Assembly: GCA_904063045.1 (NCBI GenBank)
Contig: CAJFCJ010000006.1
Span: 3,550,408-3,614,407, forward strand
Direction: 5' to 3'
Source: Dimorphilus gyrociliatus
Lineage: Eukaryota > Annelida > Polychaeta > Dinophilidae
Length of the DNA: 64,000 nucleotides
In this document: piece after piece, positions 24,993 to 36,314 of the stretch
Layout of the letters: each line of letters starts with the position of its first letter
Position numbering within the stretch: the stretch's first letter is position 1
The notes under the pieces: model-generated
Told to the model about the DNA's origin: nothing
Seen by the model: only the letters and a program-made list of their open reading frames with translations
Databases searched by the model: none
Made by a program: the position numbers and the translations under genes

Positions 24993-25898
24993 ATGGTAAC
25001 GCTTGGATTTAATTATATAAAGGATATTAAAATACCATTTTTTGGTGTTAGATATTATAATAGGCGATGTGAGTAAAGAAAATTAGCATATATTTGATGA
25101 ATTATTATTATTTTGTTATATATTTATACAGTTAATATTAAACCATGGGCTCTGGATAGTATTCGTTATAACGCTAATATTGCACTTAATATAAAGAACG
25201 GAAAGATTCCACGTCGTGACGTGGATTTTGACCTATTGTTTAGTCTATGGTCTGAATCTAGGGCCGAGTACAACTTTTACCGAGTAACATCACAAGAACA
25301 ACATTTTTTGGATCATTTTATTTACGACCAAAGAATATCGACCTATGGAAAAAGTTCATTTATTTTATTATCTTCCTTAAGGAATCCGAAAACAAAAGAA
25401 ATCTTATTTGAAAATCGCACTTGTTTGGTTGCCGTTGATAAAAAGACAAGACGATCAAGAGAGTTAAGTGATGCGATCTTGAAAACTATCAAGGACGAGG
25501 GCGCTAAGTTTCAACCTAGCAATCGAATTAGTAGGCTTAAGGCTCCATCTGACGTATTTCAATATAAAACAATAGTATCCTGCGAGGAAGTTGATTGGAA
25601 CATGCATGTAAATCAGGCTGATTATGCGAAACTATGTCTCAATTGTGCTTCGATGGCACTCCGTAAGAATTTTTATACATTTTTTAAGGAAGATATTGCT
25701 CATTACCATGCCAAGTACGTAAGAAAATTCCATTCAGGAGAATGTGTAGAAGGAGATGCTCTTCGAATTATTACATGGCAGAATACGTCCCGGCCAGAAA
25801 TAGTATATTTTATAATGTATAATGATGAATCGAACAAACAACTTTGCGAAGTAACAATTGAGTTTTATGCAGACTCATTAAGCTTATCAAAATTGTAG
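24993..25898 (+). CDS. Double-hotdog acyl thioesterase-like protein
   Basis: Two exons: 24993-25068 and 25132-25898, with a 63-nt intron, GTGAGT...ATACAG, phase 1, giving 280 aa. The C-terminal half carries the hotdog signature VDWNMHVNQADY, corresponding to the V.D.N.HVNN..Y motif of the acyl-ACP thioesterase-like family. The N-terminal half looks like a second, divergent hotdog (SSFILLSSLRNPKTKEILFE). Such enzymes hydrolyse fatty acyl thioesters. Substrate and compartment cannot be read here. No targeting peptide is obvious. The first exon is too short to be seen as an open frame alone; I chose its ATG because it supplies the right phase. Confidence 0.7.
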
Positions 25899-26005
25899 CT
25901 TACTTTGGAAGACTAATTACACGAAAAACAAGGCGGCTTTCAAAGGAGAAAAAAACCTTAATAATATATAAATATAGTATTAATTAGTGAACAAATTAAA
26001 GTGCT

Positions 26006-28288
26006 CTATTTTGATAGACTAGTTTTTAAGGCAAATTTATCATAAAAATTAATCATTTTCATATCTGTTCTAGGGGTAACAATTTTCAAAGACATTTCTA
26101 GGTGATTTTTAGTAATTTGTTGACTATTATCCCCTATGGCCAATAGGGCTGCTTCTCTAATTATTGCCTCCAATTCTGCTCCAGAATATCCTTCCGTTTT
26201 GGCTACTATCTCAGTTAAGTCTATATCTTCAGATACGCGGGTCTTACTGCAGTGAATCTGTAGGATTTTTAATCTTGTTTCTGAATCTGGTAGGGGAACA
26301 TATATAAGCCTATCTATTCTTCCAGGTCTAAGTAGAGCTGGATCGATTCTGTCAGGTCTGTTTGTTGCAGCTACAATTGTCACATTATCTAAATTTGTTA
26401 CACCGTCAATTTCAGTTAATAATTGAGCTAGAACACGATCTGAGACATCGGTAGAACTTGATGACCCTTCGGACGATCTTTTACTACCGATAGCGTCAAT
26501 TTCATCAAAGAAAACTATTGCTGGTGCAGCTTGCCTGGCCTTTTGAAATAGTTGCCTTACGGCTCTTTCTGATTCGCCTACCCACTTTGAAAGGAGCTCT
26601 GGTCCTTTAACTGCTAGAAAATTTAAATTTGTTTCATTAGCTAAAGCTTTAGCTGTTAAAGTTTTTGAACAACCAGGGGGCCCAAACATTAACAATCCTC
26701 TAGGGGGCTTGATACCAAGCTTTTGGAATGCTTCCCTCCTCGTAATAGGCCATTCTACGGCTTGTTTTAATTTTAGCTTCAGAGTATCTTGACCGCCAAT
26801 ATCGCTCCATCTAGTGTCTGGAACGGAAACGATTATCTCTCTTATGGCTGATGGTTTGATAAGATTTAAAGAAAATACTATGTCTTCTTTTTTCAATTTT
26901 CTATTGCTTTTTAGAGCTGAAAAACGAGCGTCCTTAATAACTGCTACTAAATCAGATCCAACGTAACCGTGAGCCCTCTTGGAAATCTCTTCAATATCAA
27001 ACTCCTCATAGTCCTTTATTTTAGAAAGCAGTCCTTGCAATATTTCTTTCCTATCTCTTTCATTGGGAACTGGTATTTCAATTTCATATTCCAATCTGCC
27101 TGCTCTTCGTAAGGATATATCTATTTCGTCAGTCTTATTACTAGTGGCTATAACGAGAACTGGCGAAGATGTCGTTGTAATTGAGTCCATTTCTGTTACC
27201 AGAACCGAAACAATTCTCTTGAGAACGTTTTCCGACTCCTTCTTTGCGCATATTACATTTATATCATCTATTAAAATAACAGATGGTGAATTTGTTCGAG
27301 CTTCGTTAAAATACGCTTTAACTTTAGATTCAGATTCGCCTTGATACTTGCTTAAGATATCTCCTGAACTAAACTGAACTTTATAAATATCCTTAGATTG
27401 AAGGTGTCTTAAAAAAGCCTTAGCGATCAACGTTTTCCCCGTTCCAGAAGGTCCATGCAATAGAATTCCAGAAGGAAGAATAGATGTATGTTGCTTTTCT
27501 AACAATTTACCAAATTCAACAAGTTTATCTTTCACATCGGCTAATCCGCCAATATCTTCGAAACTTAAGTCTGTAGAGTGTTCTTTTTCAGTTTTACGAA
27601 TAGTTTCGTTAATGAATACAGTATCCGAGCAAACTCGATAGTATTTCTCGTCTTCTAGTGAAAGATTCTGAAAAATCCTAAGTCCCCTAATATCTTTAAT
27701 ACAAACAGAAAGAGGAACTCCTAAGTACATCAAATTCATAGATAAATCCTTATTGACGTATTCGTCGTATAAAGTAATTTTAAGAAAACTACTAACTCCA
27801 TCGAACCAATCTTTATTGGTATTTGTATTTTCTTTATTAAGTGTCCAATAAATTTTTCCTGCTAATGGAATATGCTGTGAATAAGATCGGAGACTTATCA
27901 TGTCCTTTTTTATTTGAAATTTATAAGCGAATTTTGAATGAACTTGAACGGATGTTAAAGTCGGTAGACTATTTTTATTCCAAATATTACATAAGAATTT
28001 ATTATTTACCAAAACTGGTCTACCAATTCGAAATTTGCAGTGCCTCATTATTACTGGAGTAGCATATATTACTTTTTCATTTTCAACATCTCCTGTTGTT
28101 AGTTTAGCATTCAATTCATAGCTATCAATAAAAGAGTGATCATATTCTTTTCTAGATTTTCCACAAACTGATTTGTGATTGTCAACATCCCTTGTGCTAA
28201 TCGTTATTGCACAGTTCTGGCATTCTTGTAAAGACTCTGTTTTTGATTGTTTCTTCATATCGTACGCTTTCCTCTTGCAAACAAGCAA
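26006..28288 (-). CDS. SPATA5: AFG2/SPATA5-type AAA ATPase
   Basis: A single 760-aa open frame with an N-terminal Cys-pair region and two AAA modules. D1 has Walker A GPSGTGKT and Walker B VILIDDIN. D2 has Walker A GPPGCSKT, the cysteine-serine variant typical of AFG2, Walker B FFDEID and GRIDR. AFG2/SPATA5 drives cytoplasmic release of shuttling factors from pre-60S ribosomes and has mitochondrial and neuronal roles in vertebrates. In D1 the catalytic Glu of Walker B is replaced by Asp and the following acidic residue by Asn, so D1 hydrolysis may be weakened; D2 is canonical. It is intronless as read and shorter than human SPATA5, mainly at the N-terminus. An alternative start is the Met at residue 11. 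It is divergent from the small TM gene. Confidence 0.92.
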   Translation of the reverse strand: MLVCKRKAYDMKKQSKTESLQECQNCAITISTRDVDNHKSVCGKSRKEYDHSFIDSYELNAKLTTGDVENEKVIYATPVIMRHCKFRIGRPVLVNNKFLCNIWNKNSLPTLTSVQVHSKFAYKFQIKKDMISLRSYSQHIPLAGKIYWTLNKENTNTNKDWFDGVSSFLKITLYDEYVNKDLSMNLMYLGVPLSVCIKDIRGLRIFQNLSLEDEKYYRVCSDTVFINETIRKTEKEHSTDLSFEDIGGLADVKDKLVEFGKLLEKQHTSILPSGILLHGPSGTGKTLIAKAFLRHLQSKDIYKVQFSSGDILSKYQGESESKVKAYFNEARTNSPSVILIDDINVICAKKESENVLKRIVSVLVTEMDSITTTSSPVLVIATSNKTDEIDISLRRAGRLEYEIEIPVPNERDRKEILQGLLSKIKDYEEFDIEEISKRAHGYVGSDLVAVIKDARFSALKSNRKLKKEDIVFSLNLIKPSAIREIIVSVPDTRWSDIGGQDTLKLKLKQAVEWPITRREAFQKLGIKPPRGLLMFGPPGCSKTLTAKALANETNLNFLAVKGPELLSKWVGESERAVRQLFQKARQAAPAIVFFDEIDAIGSKRSSEGSSSSTDVSDRVLAQLLTEIDGVTNLDNVTIVAATNRPDRIDPALLRPGRIDRLIYVPLPDSETRLKILQIHCSKTRVSEDIDLTEIVAKTEGYSGAELEAIIREAALLAIGDNSQQITKNHLEMSLKIVTPRTDMKMINFYDKFALKTSLSK

Positions 28289-28745
28289 GTTAATTAATGA
28301 TAAAATAATTATTTGTTTTATAAAGATTCATCAGATATTCATTCAATTCGTTCTAAAACAGTTTCTTATAAATAAGAAAAACACGTGCCGAAAAACATAA
28401 TATGATACGAAATTCAGAAATATCAGTATATATTAAAGGAATGTAGACAATTCTTTAAGGTGGCGCTCTCTATCCATCGATTATAAATTATAGAGAACTG
28501 CAGATTAAAGTTTTCATACTGTCTTTAGATCCTAGATCAATAATTTAATAAATAAAGTGTCAAAGGAAATTAAGAGACAACGAAGAAAGTAGAAATATTC
28601 TTTTTTAGTTTAAAAGAAGTGAGAAGAATCTAACTGATTTAGGTTAAGAATTCCCATACTTAATTACAATACTCATATGAGAATGAGCAATTAAAAATTC
28701 ATCAATATTTAGTTAGCTTCTCTCATAGTTTTCAATTGTTCCATA
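28289..28745. promoter_or_regulatory. Shared upstream region of AFG2/SPATA5 and a small TM gene
   Basis: 457 bp between divergent start codons. It contains AGGTGGCG at 28458-28465, a CTCF/YY1-like core. Promoter role is inferred. Confidence 0.35.
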
Positions 28746-28997
28746 ATGGCTCTGAACACTTCTGAAATTCTTTTCCTAATTACCGGAGTCCTTTGTGGAC
28801 TTGTTTTGGTTCTTGGAGCAATTTACGCTTATATTTACTATTACAAAATACGTCCCAGGAAGAATACTAGCTCCGAGGCGGTAATTGGTCGTGTAGGAGA
28901 TAGAAATGGTAGAACATCGAACGTGAGTAATATTTCAAAGGATACCATTAATGTTTTCCCTTTTTTGGGAAAACTTAAGATCAAGCGTTCCAAATAA
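28746..28997 (+). CDS. Small single-pass membrane protein, function unknown
   Basis: An 83-aa single-exon frame. Residues about 8-34 form a strongly hydrophobic helix, ending in an aromatic Y/K-rich interface, followed by a basic, Ser/Asn-rich tail ending KLKIKRSK. The short N-terminus and positive tail suggest N-out/C-in (type III) topology. An AATAAA occurs near 29250. It is not recognised as a named family and is accepted because of the clean TM plus tail, its position between genes, and the downstream polyadenylation signal. Confidence 0.6.
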   Translation: MALNTSEILFLITGVLCGLVLVLGAIYAYIYYYKIRPRKNTSSEAVIGRVGDRNGRTSNVSNISKDTINVFPFLGKLKIKRSK

Positions 28998-29392
28998 GAC
29001 TAAATTTTTCAAGAAATATAAGAAGATACCTCTCTACATGAATAGAATAGTCGCTTAAAAAATTAATTAGCATAAATTGCTCTTTGAATGTAAGAAATGT
29101 TTACGTTTCTTTTTTTAAATATTCTGTTCAAAAGTGCTTCCTTCTCCTTAACAATGTAGATTGCTTCTTAAAAGGAAAAAAGTTCTCTGAATCTCATGAA
29201 AAATCCAACAGTTTTTTCCAATGCATACTTTGTCTAATCAATTGCAAATTAATAAAGTTCTTTTAATAGAATACACCATTGTTTTAAAAAAAACTCATTT
29301 TCAGTTATTTTATTCTTTAGCGAAGTTATTTAAGTTTTAACTAGACGACATCTAGTGCATAAATGAGTTTTATGATTCATACTACATCCAAA
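28998..29392. other. Intergenic region upstream of VPS53
   Basis: About 395 bp; holds the small TM gene's 3'UTR and the VPS53 promoter. AAAATGGCGG at 29390 overlaps the VPS53 start codon and matches the YY1 core. Confidence 0.4.
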
Positions 29393-32300
29393 ATGGCGGA
29401 TCAGTGTGATGACGACGATCAATTAACAGAAGATGCTATATTACATGCTGCAATAACATTTGATGATGAAGTAAAGGATGCTATCCAACAGGTCTATTTG
29501 TTATATAAAAAATTTCGTTTCTATCTTCTTATATATAATATATTTTAACGAAAATTTAAAATATAGGCGAATTTTTGTAACGTTCTTTATATTTGATGCA
29601 CTATATTCAAAATAAAAATACAATCGACAGGTTATTCCAGTTTTTGATTCTTTGGACAAACCAGATTTTAATGCTGTAGAGTATATAAATACGCTATTCC
29701 CCAGTGAGCAATCTCTGGTTAACATTGATGATGTTATCCACCAAGAACAGCGAAAACTCAAGTACGATCATTTTTCTTGAGTATATTTAATGAAATTTAA
29801 TATCTAAAAATCAAAATCGATATTTAAATCAATTATTTGCAAAAGTAAGAAATTGAATTGAATTGTCAAGAAGAGCTAGAAGTGCTGTTTTTCATATCTA
29901 TTTCTTTAGTAACTCTAGAAATTATCTTTCATTTTTAGGAAACTTGACATTGAAATCTTAGGCGTTGTTAGGAGTGATGTAAATGGAGCTGAGCGTGGCA
30001 AAGAAACCTTATTTGAAGCTCAACGAACAATTAGGGAACTTTTTACTAAAATTGCTGATATAAAAGGGAAAGCTGAAAAAAGTGAGAGAATGGTAAAAGA
30101 AATAACAAGAGATATCAAACAATTAGACAATGCAAAAAGGCATTTAACCATAGCAATAACTGTTTTAAACCATGTAAGAATGCTCGTAGAAGGTGTTGAC
30201 CAATTGTCTCATCTAACTCAAAGAAGAGAATACAAAGAAGCAGCAAAACTTCTTCAAGGTGTAATTCATGTTTTCGAACATTTACAACGTTACATGGACA
30301 TTCCACAAATTAGCGAACTTGCTAAACGGTTTGTGTTTTGTACTTCTATTAAAACTATAAAATGAAGTTAATTACTTAAACAGAGAGGATTCCATTAAGA
30401 CGCAATTAGCTTTACAAATAAGAGAAGATTTTGAGAGGGCTTTTAAGGGACCAGCTTCTAAAGTAATTTAATGTTTTTTCAAAACTAAATCAATATAAAT
30501 TTCTATTTTACTCCATAAAAGCTATTACAACAACAACAACTCATTATGGAAGCTTGTAAAATATTAGACGTTCTTGACCAAAAAGTAAAATCTGATATTC
30601 TATCTTGGTTTGTAAAATTACAATTAGAGGAATACGCGATACTATTCTCAGAGGAACAAGATGTAAGGAACTTGTTTTTTTATTTATTATTACTAACGTC
30701 TCTTTCGATTTTTTTCATATTATAAAACTATAGGATGCTTGGCTAGATAAAATTGACAAAAGATATACGTGGATAAAACGTAAACTTGTCGATTTTGAAG
30801 ATAAATTAGGGAAATGGTTTCCGATTCATTGGTATGTCGGAGAACGCATGTGTGTAGAATTTTGTAATCAGACTAGAAGAGAACTATCGAAAATTATGAG
30901 CAGGAGGGTAAATGATATTGATATGAAATTATTGCTGTTTGCTGTTCAGAGAACTTCTGTTTTTGAACAATTGTGTGCTAAACGTTATCCTGGAAGTACT
31001 ATTGTAACAGCTGCGGCTGCAACTGGTATAACATCGCCCTTGTCACCTACGAATCCATTCTTGGATCCTGAAGAAGAACCAGCTGCTTCCACAGTTCCCA
31101 CGCCAAGAACATCTACTCATCCTTTTATTGGTGTTATATCCCGCTGCTTTGAACCTCATTTAAATATTTATATAGAGTATCAGAATAAGTAAGTTTTTTT
31201 ATTATGCTATGTATGAAAATAGTAAAAGACCTTGAGATCATTCTCAAGAATTCTCCAAAATATTAAAAATAGGCACCAGATGGCATAAAATTCCTTATCT
31301 AAATATACTGTATATATAATAACAAAATAAGAATGAAAATGCAATTTATTGATGTTTTGTTTCTTTGCAGGAGTCTTTCAGAATTAATTGACCGATTCGT
31401 ATCGGATTTAAAAGCTCAAAGTCAACGGAAAGCTACCGACGAATCTTCAAATATATTGCCAAGTTGCGCCGACTTATTCGTCTATTATAAACAATGTATG
31501 CAGCAATGTTCTCAGTTGTCAAATGGCGAACCGATGCTTCAATTAGCTCTAACATTTGGAAAATATTTAAAAGAATACGCTTACAAAGTTTTAATGACAA
31601 ATTTACCAAGGTGAACAATTAAGAATCAATGTTTATTAGTGAATTTTATAGACAATATCGAAATTGATCGGAAAATTGTAGTGTTAAATCGATTTAAAAA
31701 GTTTTATGGCTATTTTACTTGCACTTAATAGAGGTTAATTATAAAAGCAGAAAAAACTATAAATATTTTCTTTTCAACAGTAATAGCGGAAAGAGTAACA
31801 CCAGCACAGCAAGTCTTCTGCAATCAATTCTAAAAGAGGGTGAATCATGGAATAAATTAACAGAATATGAACAGTGGAAAACTTGCTCCCTGCTATGCAC
31901 AGCAGAGTATTGTTTGGAAACAACCCAGCAATTGGAATCAAAGTTGAAAGAGAAAATTGATCCAAACCTGAATGAAAAAGTTCAGTTTGGTCAAGAAATA
32001 GATGCTTTTCATTCGGTCATTAAATGCGCCATTGAAATACTTGTACACGATGTTGAAAATGTCTGCGAGCCAGCTTTAACTGCTATGACAAAACTGCAAT
32101 GGTTTAACGTAGAATCTGTTGGGGATCAGTCAGCCTATATAACTTCCATATGTAACCATTTGAAAAACAATGTGCCAATTATCAGGGAGAATTTATCAGC
32201 TTCTAGGAAATATTTTACGCAATTCTGTATTAAGCTGGTTTCGTCGTTCACCCCACGTTTTATTGGTTCTATGTTGAAATGCAAGCCTATCAGTGAAATC

Positions 32301-32806
32301 GGAGCTGAACAGCTGCTGTTAGATACGCATTCTTTGAAAACGCTACTATTGGATTTACCGTCGATTGGAAGTCAGGTGGCAAGAAAGGCACCCTCTAGCT
32401 ATACAAGAATAGTCTTGAAGGGAATGTTTAAAGCCGAAATGATTCTAAAGTTAATCATGGCACCTCACACTTCAAATAGTTCTTTTGTCGACAATTACGC
32501 TAAATTTTTACCAGAAAGTGACGTACAAGAATTACATAAAGTTCTCGATATGAAGGTAAGGAATAAATGAAATTACATATTTCTTTATATCATGCAATGA
32601 ATATTAAATAATAAAAAAGTTAATTAATTTTTCCATAGGGTATTAAGAGAGCTGACCAGGCGGCCATAGTAGAAATTTATAAATCACGCAATCCTACAGC
32701 TGCCACCGTTCAACCAGTTAGACCTACTAATCATAATTCTGGACAAGAATCCAGCAGAATAAAAAGACTGGAGAAATTAATAAATAAAATAACAGTTGTT
32801 AATTAA
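29393..32806 (+). CDS. VPS53: VPS53, GARP/EARP tethering-complex subunit
   Basis: Nine exons: 29393-29491, 29631-29761, 29939-30328, 30384-30462, 30522-30662, 30734-31188, 31371-31610, 31781-32555 and 32639-32806. All are GT-AG and phase-consistent, giving 825 aa, close to vertebrate length. VPS53 is a CATCHR-type subunit of GARP (endosome to trans-Golgi) and EARP (endosome recycling). Family landmarks are DFNAVEYIN, the coiled coil [96 protein letters not shown] and VMAPH-like LIMAPH. An in-frame ATG at 29363 would add 10 residues. I prefer 29393 (MADQ) for its Kozak context. Confidence 0.95.
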
Positions 32807-33235
32807 TTTTAATAATTTATTTCAATATATTTTAATAATTATTTATTTCAATAACAAAATTTCAAAAAAAAAGAAGAAAAGAGAAAACGTTTTACAGTCC
32901 CAGTTTATAAATAAGATTAATAAAAAATAATTGATATCTTGCCTAATTTCAATTTCTAGTTTATATTTCAGTATAAACTAAATGATTAGTAGATATTATT
33001 ATAAAAGTTTTATGTATTTATTGGACTTTGCGGTTTTAACCGACATAGATTCCCTCTGCAACTCAGGTTTATGAAAATAATTCTTTATAATTGCGTATAT
33101 AAAACATAATTAAACGTATTAAAGGGTATAAATATACTTATATATATTGTTACTTAATTGTATATAAATAATGGGTAGATAGATATACAAAAGGTAAATA
33201 TTTCGTAAAAGTATGATTGCTTTTATGTACATGGA
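32807..33235. other. Convergent intergenic region, VPS53 and GABBR2 3' ends
   Basis: About 430 bp, AT-rich, no exon. It should contain both 3'UTRs. Confidence 0.4.
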
Positions 33236-36200
33236 CTAGACGTAGCCGTCGTCTTCGTTGTTATCTGCAGCTTTAGTCGACGAGGTGGGCGGACTATTCT
33301 CGCGATATTCCTCATTTGTTATCACATCTTGATTCTCTTCCTCAACTATTGCAGGCTTCTCTGAGGGAAGGGAGCGCGAATAAGGCCTTTGTTCCGAAGC
33401 CGTCGAAATACGGCTGGTTTGATTTGAACGTTTTTTATTAGTTTTATCTAATAGAGCCGTCATTGAGAATTTTCGCAAGAATTTCCTAGCATCTGTCTTA
33501 TCTGTTACCGACGTGCTGATAAAAGCTAGAGCTTCGGCTTTAGGCTCGACGGGCTCCTCTTTCTTCTCTATATCACCGAATGGCAAGAGGGCTAATAAAT
33601 CTTCGGATAGGGGACCAACTGGTGGAACGGGTATTGATAAGAGTTGTTCCAAACGAGCGATTTCCTGATCAAGCTAGAAAAAAGTTATATGTGGCGAAAG
33701 GGTTGCAATTTGTTTAGAGGCAATGAAGCTGAAAAAGAGAGAGAGAAAGAGAGATGGGGGAGAAAAAGTAACTAACCTGAACTAATTGACGCTTGTAAAC
33801 TCTATTCTGAACTTGTGCTCTGTAGTAAACTTCCTGCTTGTCGTCAACCATGAAACGCCTCGTGTTCGCCTCTACCGTAATGCCGGTCGACGCAATAACC
33901 GGATTTCCGTTATGCCTGATTATGGCGTAGACCTGCGTAGGCACTTAGTAAATTACGCAATACTTTCTAGCAATTTACCGAATTGTTCCGTTCGCCAAAC
34001 ATCTGACATTTACTCAAATTGATATTGTTTACTTAGGAATATACAATTACTACCTCCCCGACTAATGTGCCGCACACTTTTCTACCAAGAGCCTTCCCGC
34101 TATGCATTCCCTTGTCAGTAAACAATAATCTTTGCCCTATTAATTGAAGTATACATACTGACCTTAGGAAGGAAGAGTAGAGCCAATGAGGAAGTAGTAG
34201 AGACGACGATTAAGCCGCTAACGACGGCGTAACACAGGGTCGGCCTGCAGGGGGGGCAACAATAAGGGAAAATTCCTTTTTTGATAAAGGGAAGGAAGGA
34301 AGGAAGGAAGAGAGATATAGAGACACAGAGAGTGTGTGAGAGAGAGAGAGAGAGAGAGAGACTCGCCTATCGGCCAATAAACTGGATAGAGCAACAACTA
34401 TAGCGCTCGTTAGTACAACGTTATATACGTTCATTCCTATATAGTGAGAATCATTTAAGGCGGGTATTTTTACTCTTCGAGTTTCCCAAGCCATATATAC
34501 ACCAAAAATCAGTAGTACTCCCTTGTAGGCGTATAAGGCTCCCAGCCAAGTATCTGAGTGTTCACTGTCGCAGTGCGATATCCGATAAATGTAGGTTACA
34601 TCTCCTTCTTCCGACTGCTCAACCATTTTAAACAAATAGGAGTAAGAAGGATGAGATAAAAAGAGGAAAATAAGAATAATAGACCATAAAAAAATAAGAA
34701 CAATTAGATTAGTGTACCGTACCTCTCTTGTAAAGTTGTTAGTCCTTCTCTTCATCGGATCAACAGCCACCCAAAGAGCGATGATTGCGCAATCGATAAA
34801 TAGTAGTCCAGTAATTATCGTAAGCAACTGCTTATCTTTCAGCAACTGCAGAACACGTATCAAGTAAATTATTCGATTGTTCGCAAAAATCTTTTCAGGC
34901 AATTAATCCTGAACACCTGAGTAGAATAACAAAGAGATATAAAAAAGGTCGAAAAGGGAAACATTCATTGAATCCAATTAGTCTGCTTTCCTTTCTTTTT
35001 TATAGCCATTCTCTCTTTTTTTTTCAACCTAATAAGATACTATTTTTAAATGATACATTATATTTATAGTTGTATTATTAATGAATATTTATATAAAAGC
35101 TCCCTTTGTGTCTCTAGAGACAATACTAAAATATATAAATAGAATTTACTACGTTTTTATAGTAATAAGTAGCCCATTGTTAAACTTTATGCATATTATT
35201 ATAAATAGATATAGTCTTATATTTATTCCTAATTTACCTTTTATATTGGTCGAGTACGAAAATATTCTTGGAGTTTTATGTTTTGTCCTTATTTTTAATA
35301 AAAAGAGGAAAAATCATTTCTGGTTATTCCCCATGATAATAAGTCGAAAAGTCAACGTGCCTTGGAGACTTACTCTTGCAATAGAAACGCAGTTGTTCCA
35401 CCTAATTAAGCTTTCTTGGCTATAAAGAAAGTTCTTTTTATGAATCCTTCTCATTGTGATTAATTAATCGACCTATTTCCTTTTTCTCTATTATTTTATG
35501 CCAGCGCAAGAATGAGATTAATGAGTGAGGAATAACCGAGAAAAAGATTTGTTAGGAACAAGATTTTTAGCTGATTTATGTACCTTGCTCTTAATAACTC
35601 CACTGTGAGCCCTTGTAAAAATCTGGTGAACCCGATAAGTTTTCGTAAACATCGCACCAAACGCCGCCGAGAAACCGGCCGCCAGCAAGAAGGCTCTCGT
35701 CTGTAAAAAATATCTCTAAATACCGTTGTATTTCAAAAGGCATAGATATAAAGAAAAAGACTGTCTTCTTTAGTCTTTTCCTTTGTTTTTTTATTGCCTC
35801 TTACCGAGCAAATTATTGGAAAATATTCATCTTTTACGCTACCATCGTCCAATCCGAATAATATCACTGACGTATACACAAGTATACATCCTGCAAGAGC
35901 CATATCGTTTAACTTCGGGCTGGATAATTTGATGTATCTGCCAACAGAAATCAACGCATTCCGTTAGAGATTTCTCTTAACTACCTAATCGAATCGGCTT
36001 GTATATAGTGGCAGCAATGGGCGAGCGGATCGCAATAATTTCCCAATGGAAACGCGAAATCCTTATTATAGGCCTAAAAAATGCGAAGTGCGCTCTTTCC
36101 TCCGCTTTCCTCTTTAGTTTTCCTTTTTTTTCTGTCTCTACGACTCTCCTTACAATTTACTTTAAAAGAAAAAAAAATATTCCCTTTTTTTTATTTACTT

Positions 36201-36262
36201 TTATTCATAAAGTGAGATGATATTTGATCAGGTAGATAAGAAAGGATAGAGCTAGATAGAAT

Positions 36263-36314
<52 letters not shown>

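Noticed and set aside
34210-34375. Extension of the GABBR2 exon through Leu-Ser repeats to a stop at 34210
   Set aside because: The extension is read-through of the GC-AG intron and its TC repeat. Splicing at AG|GC restores TM7.
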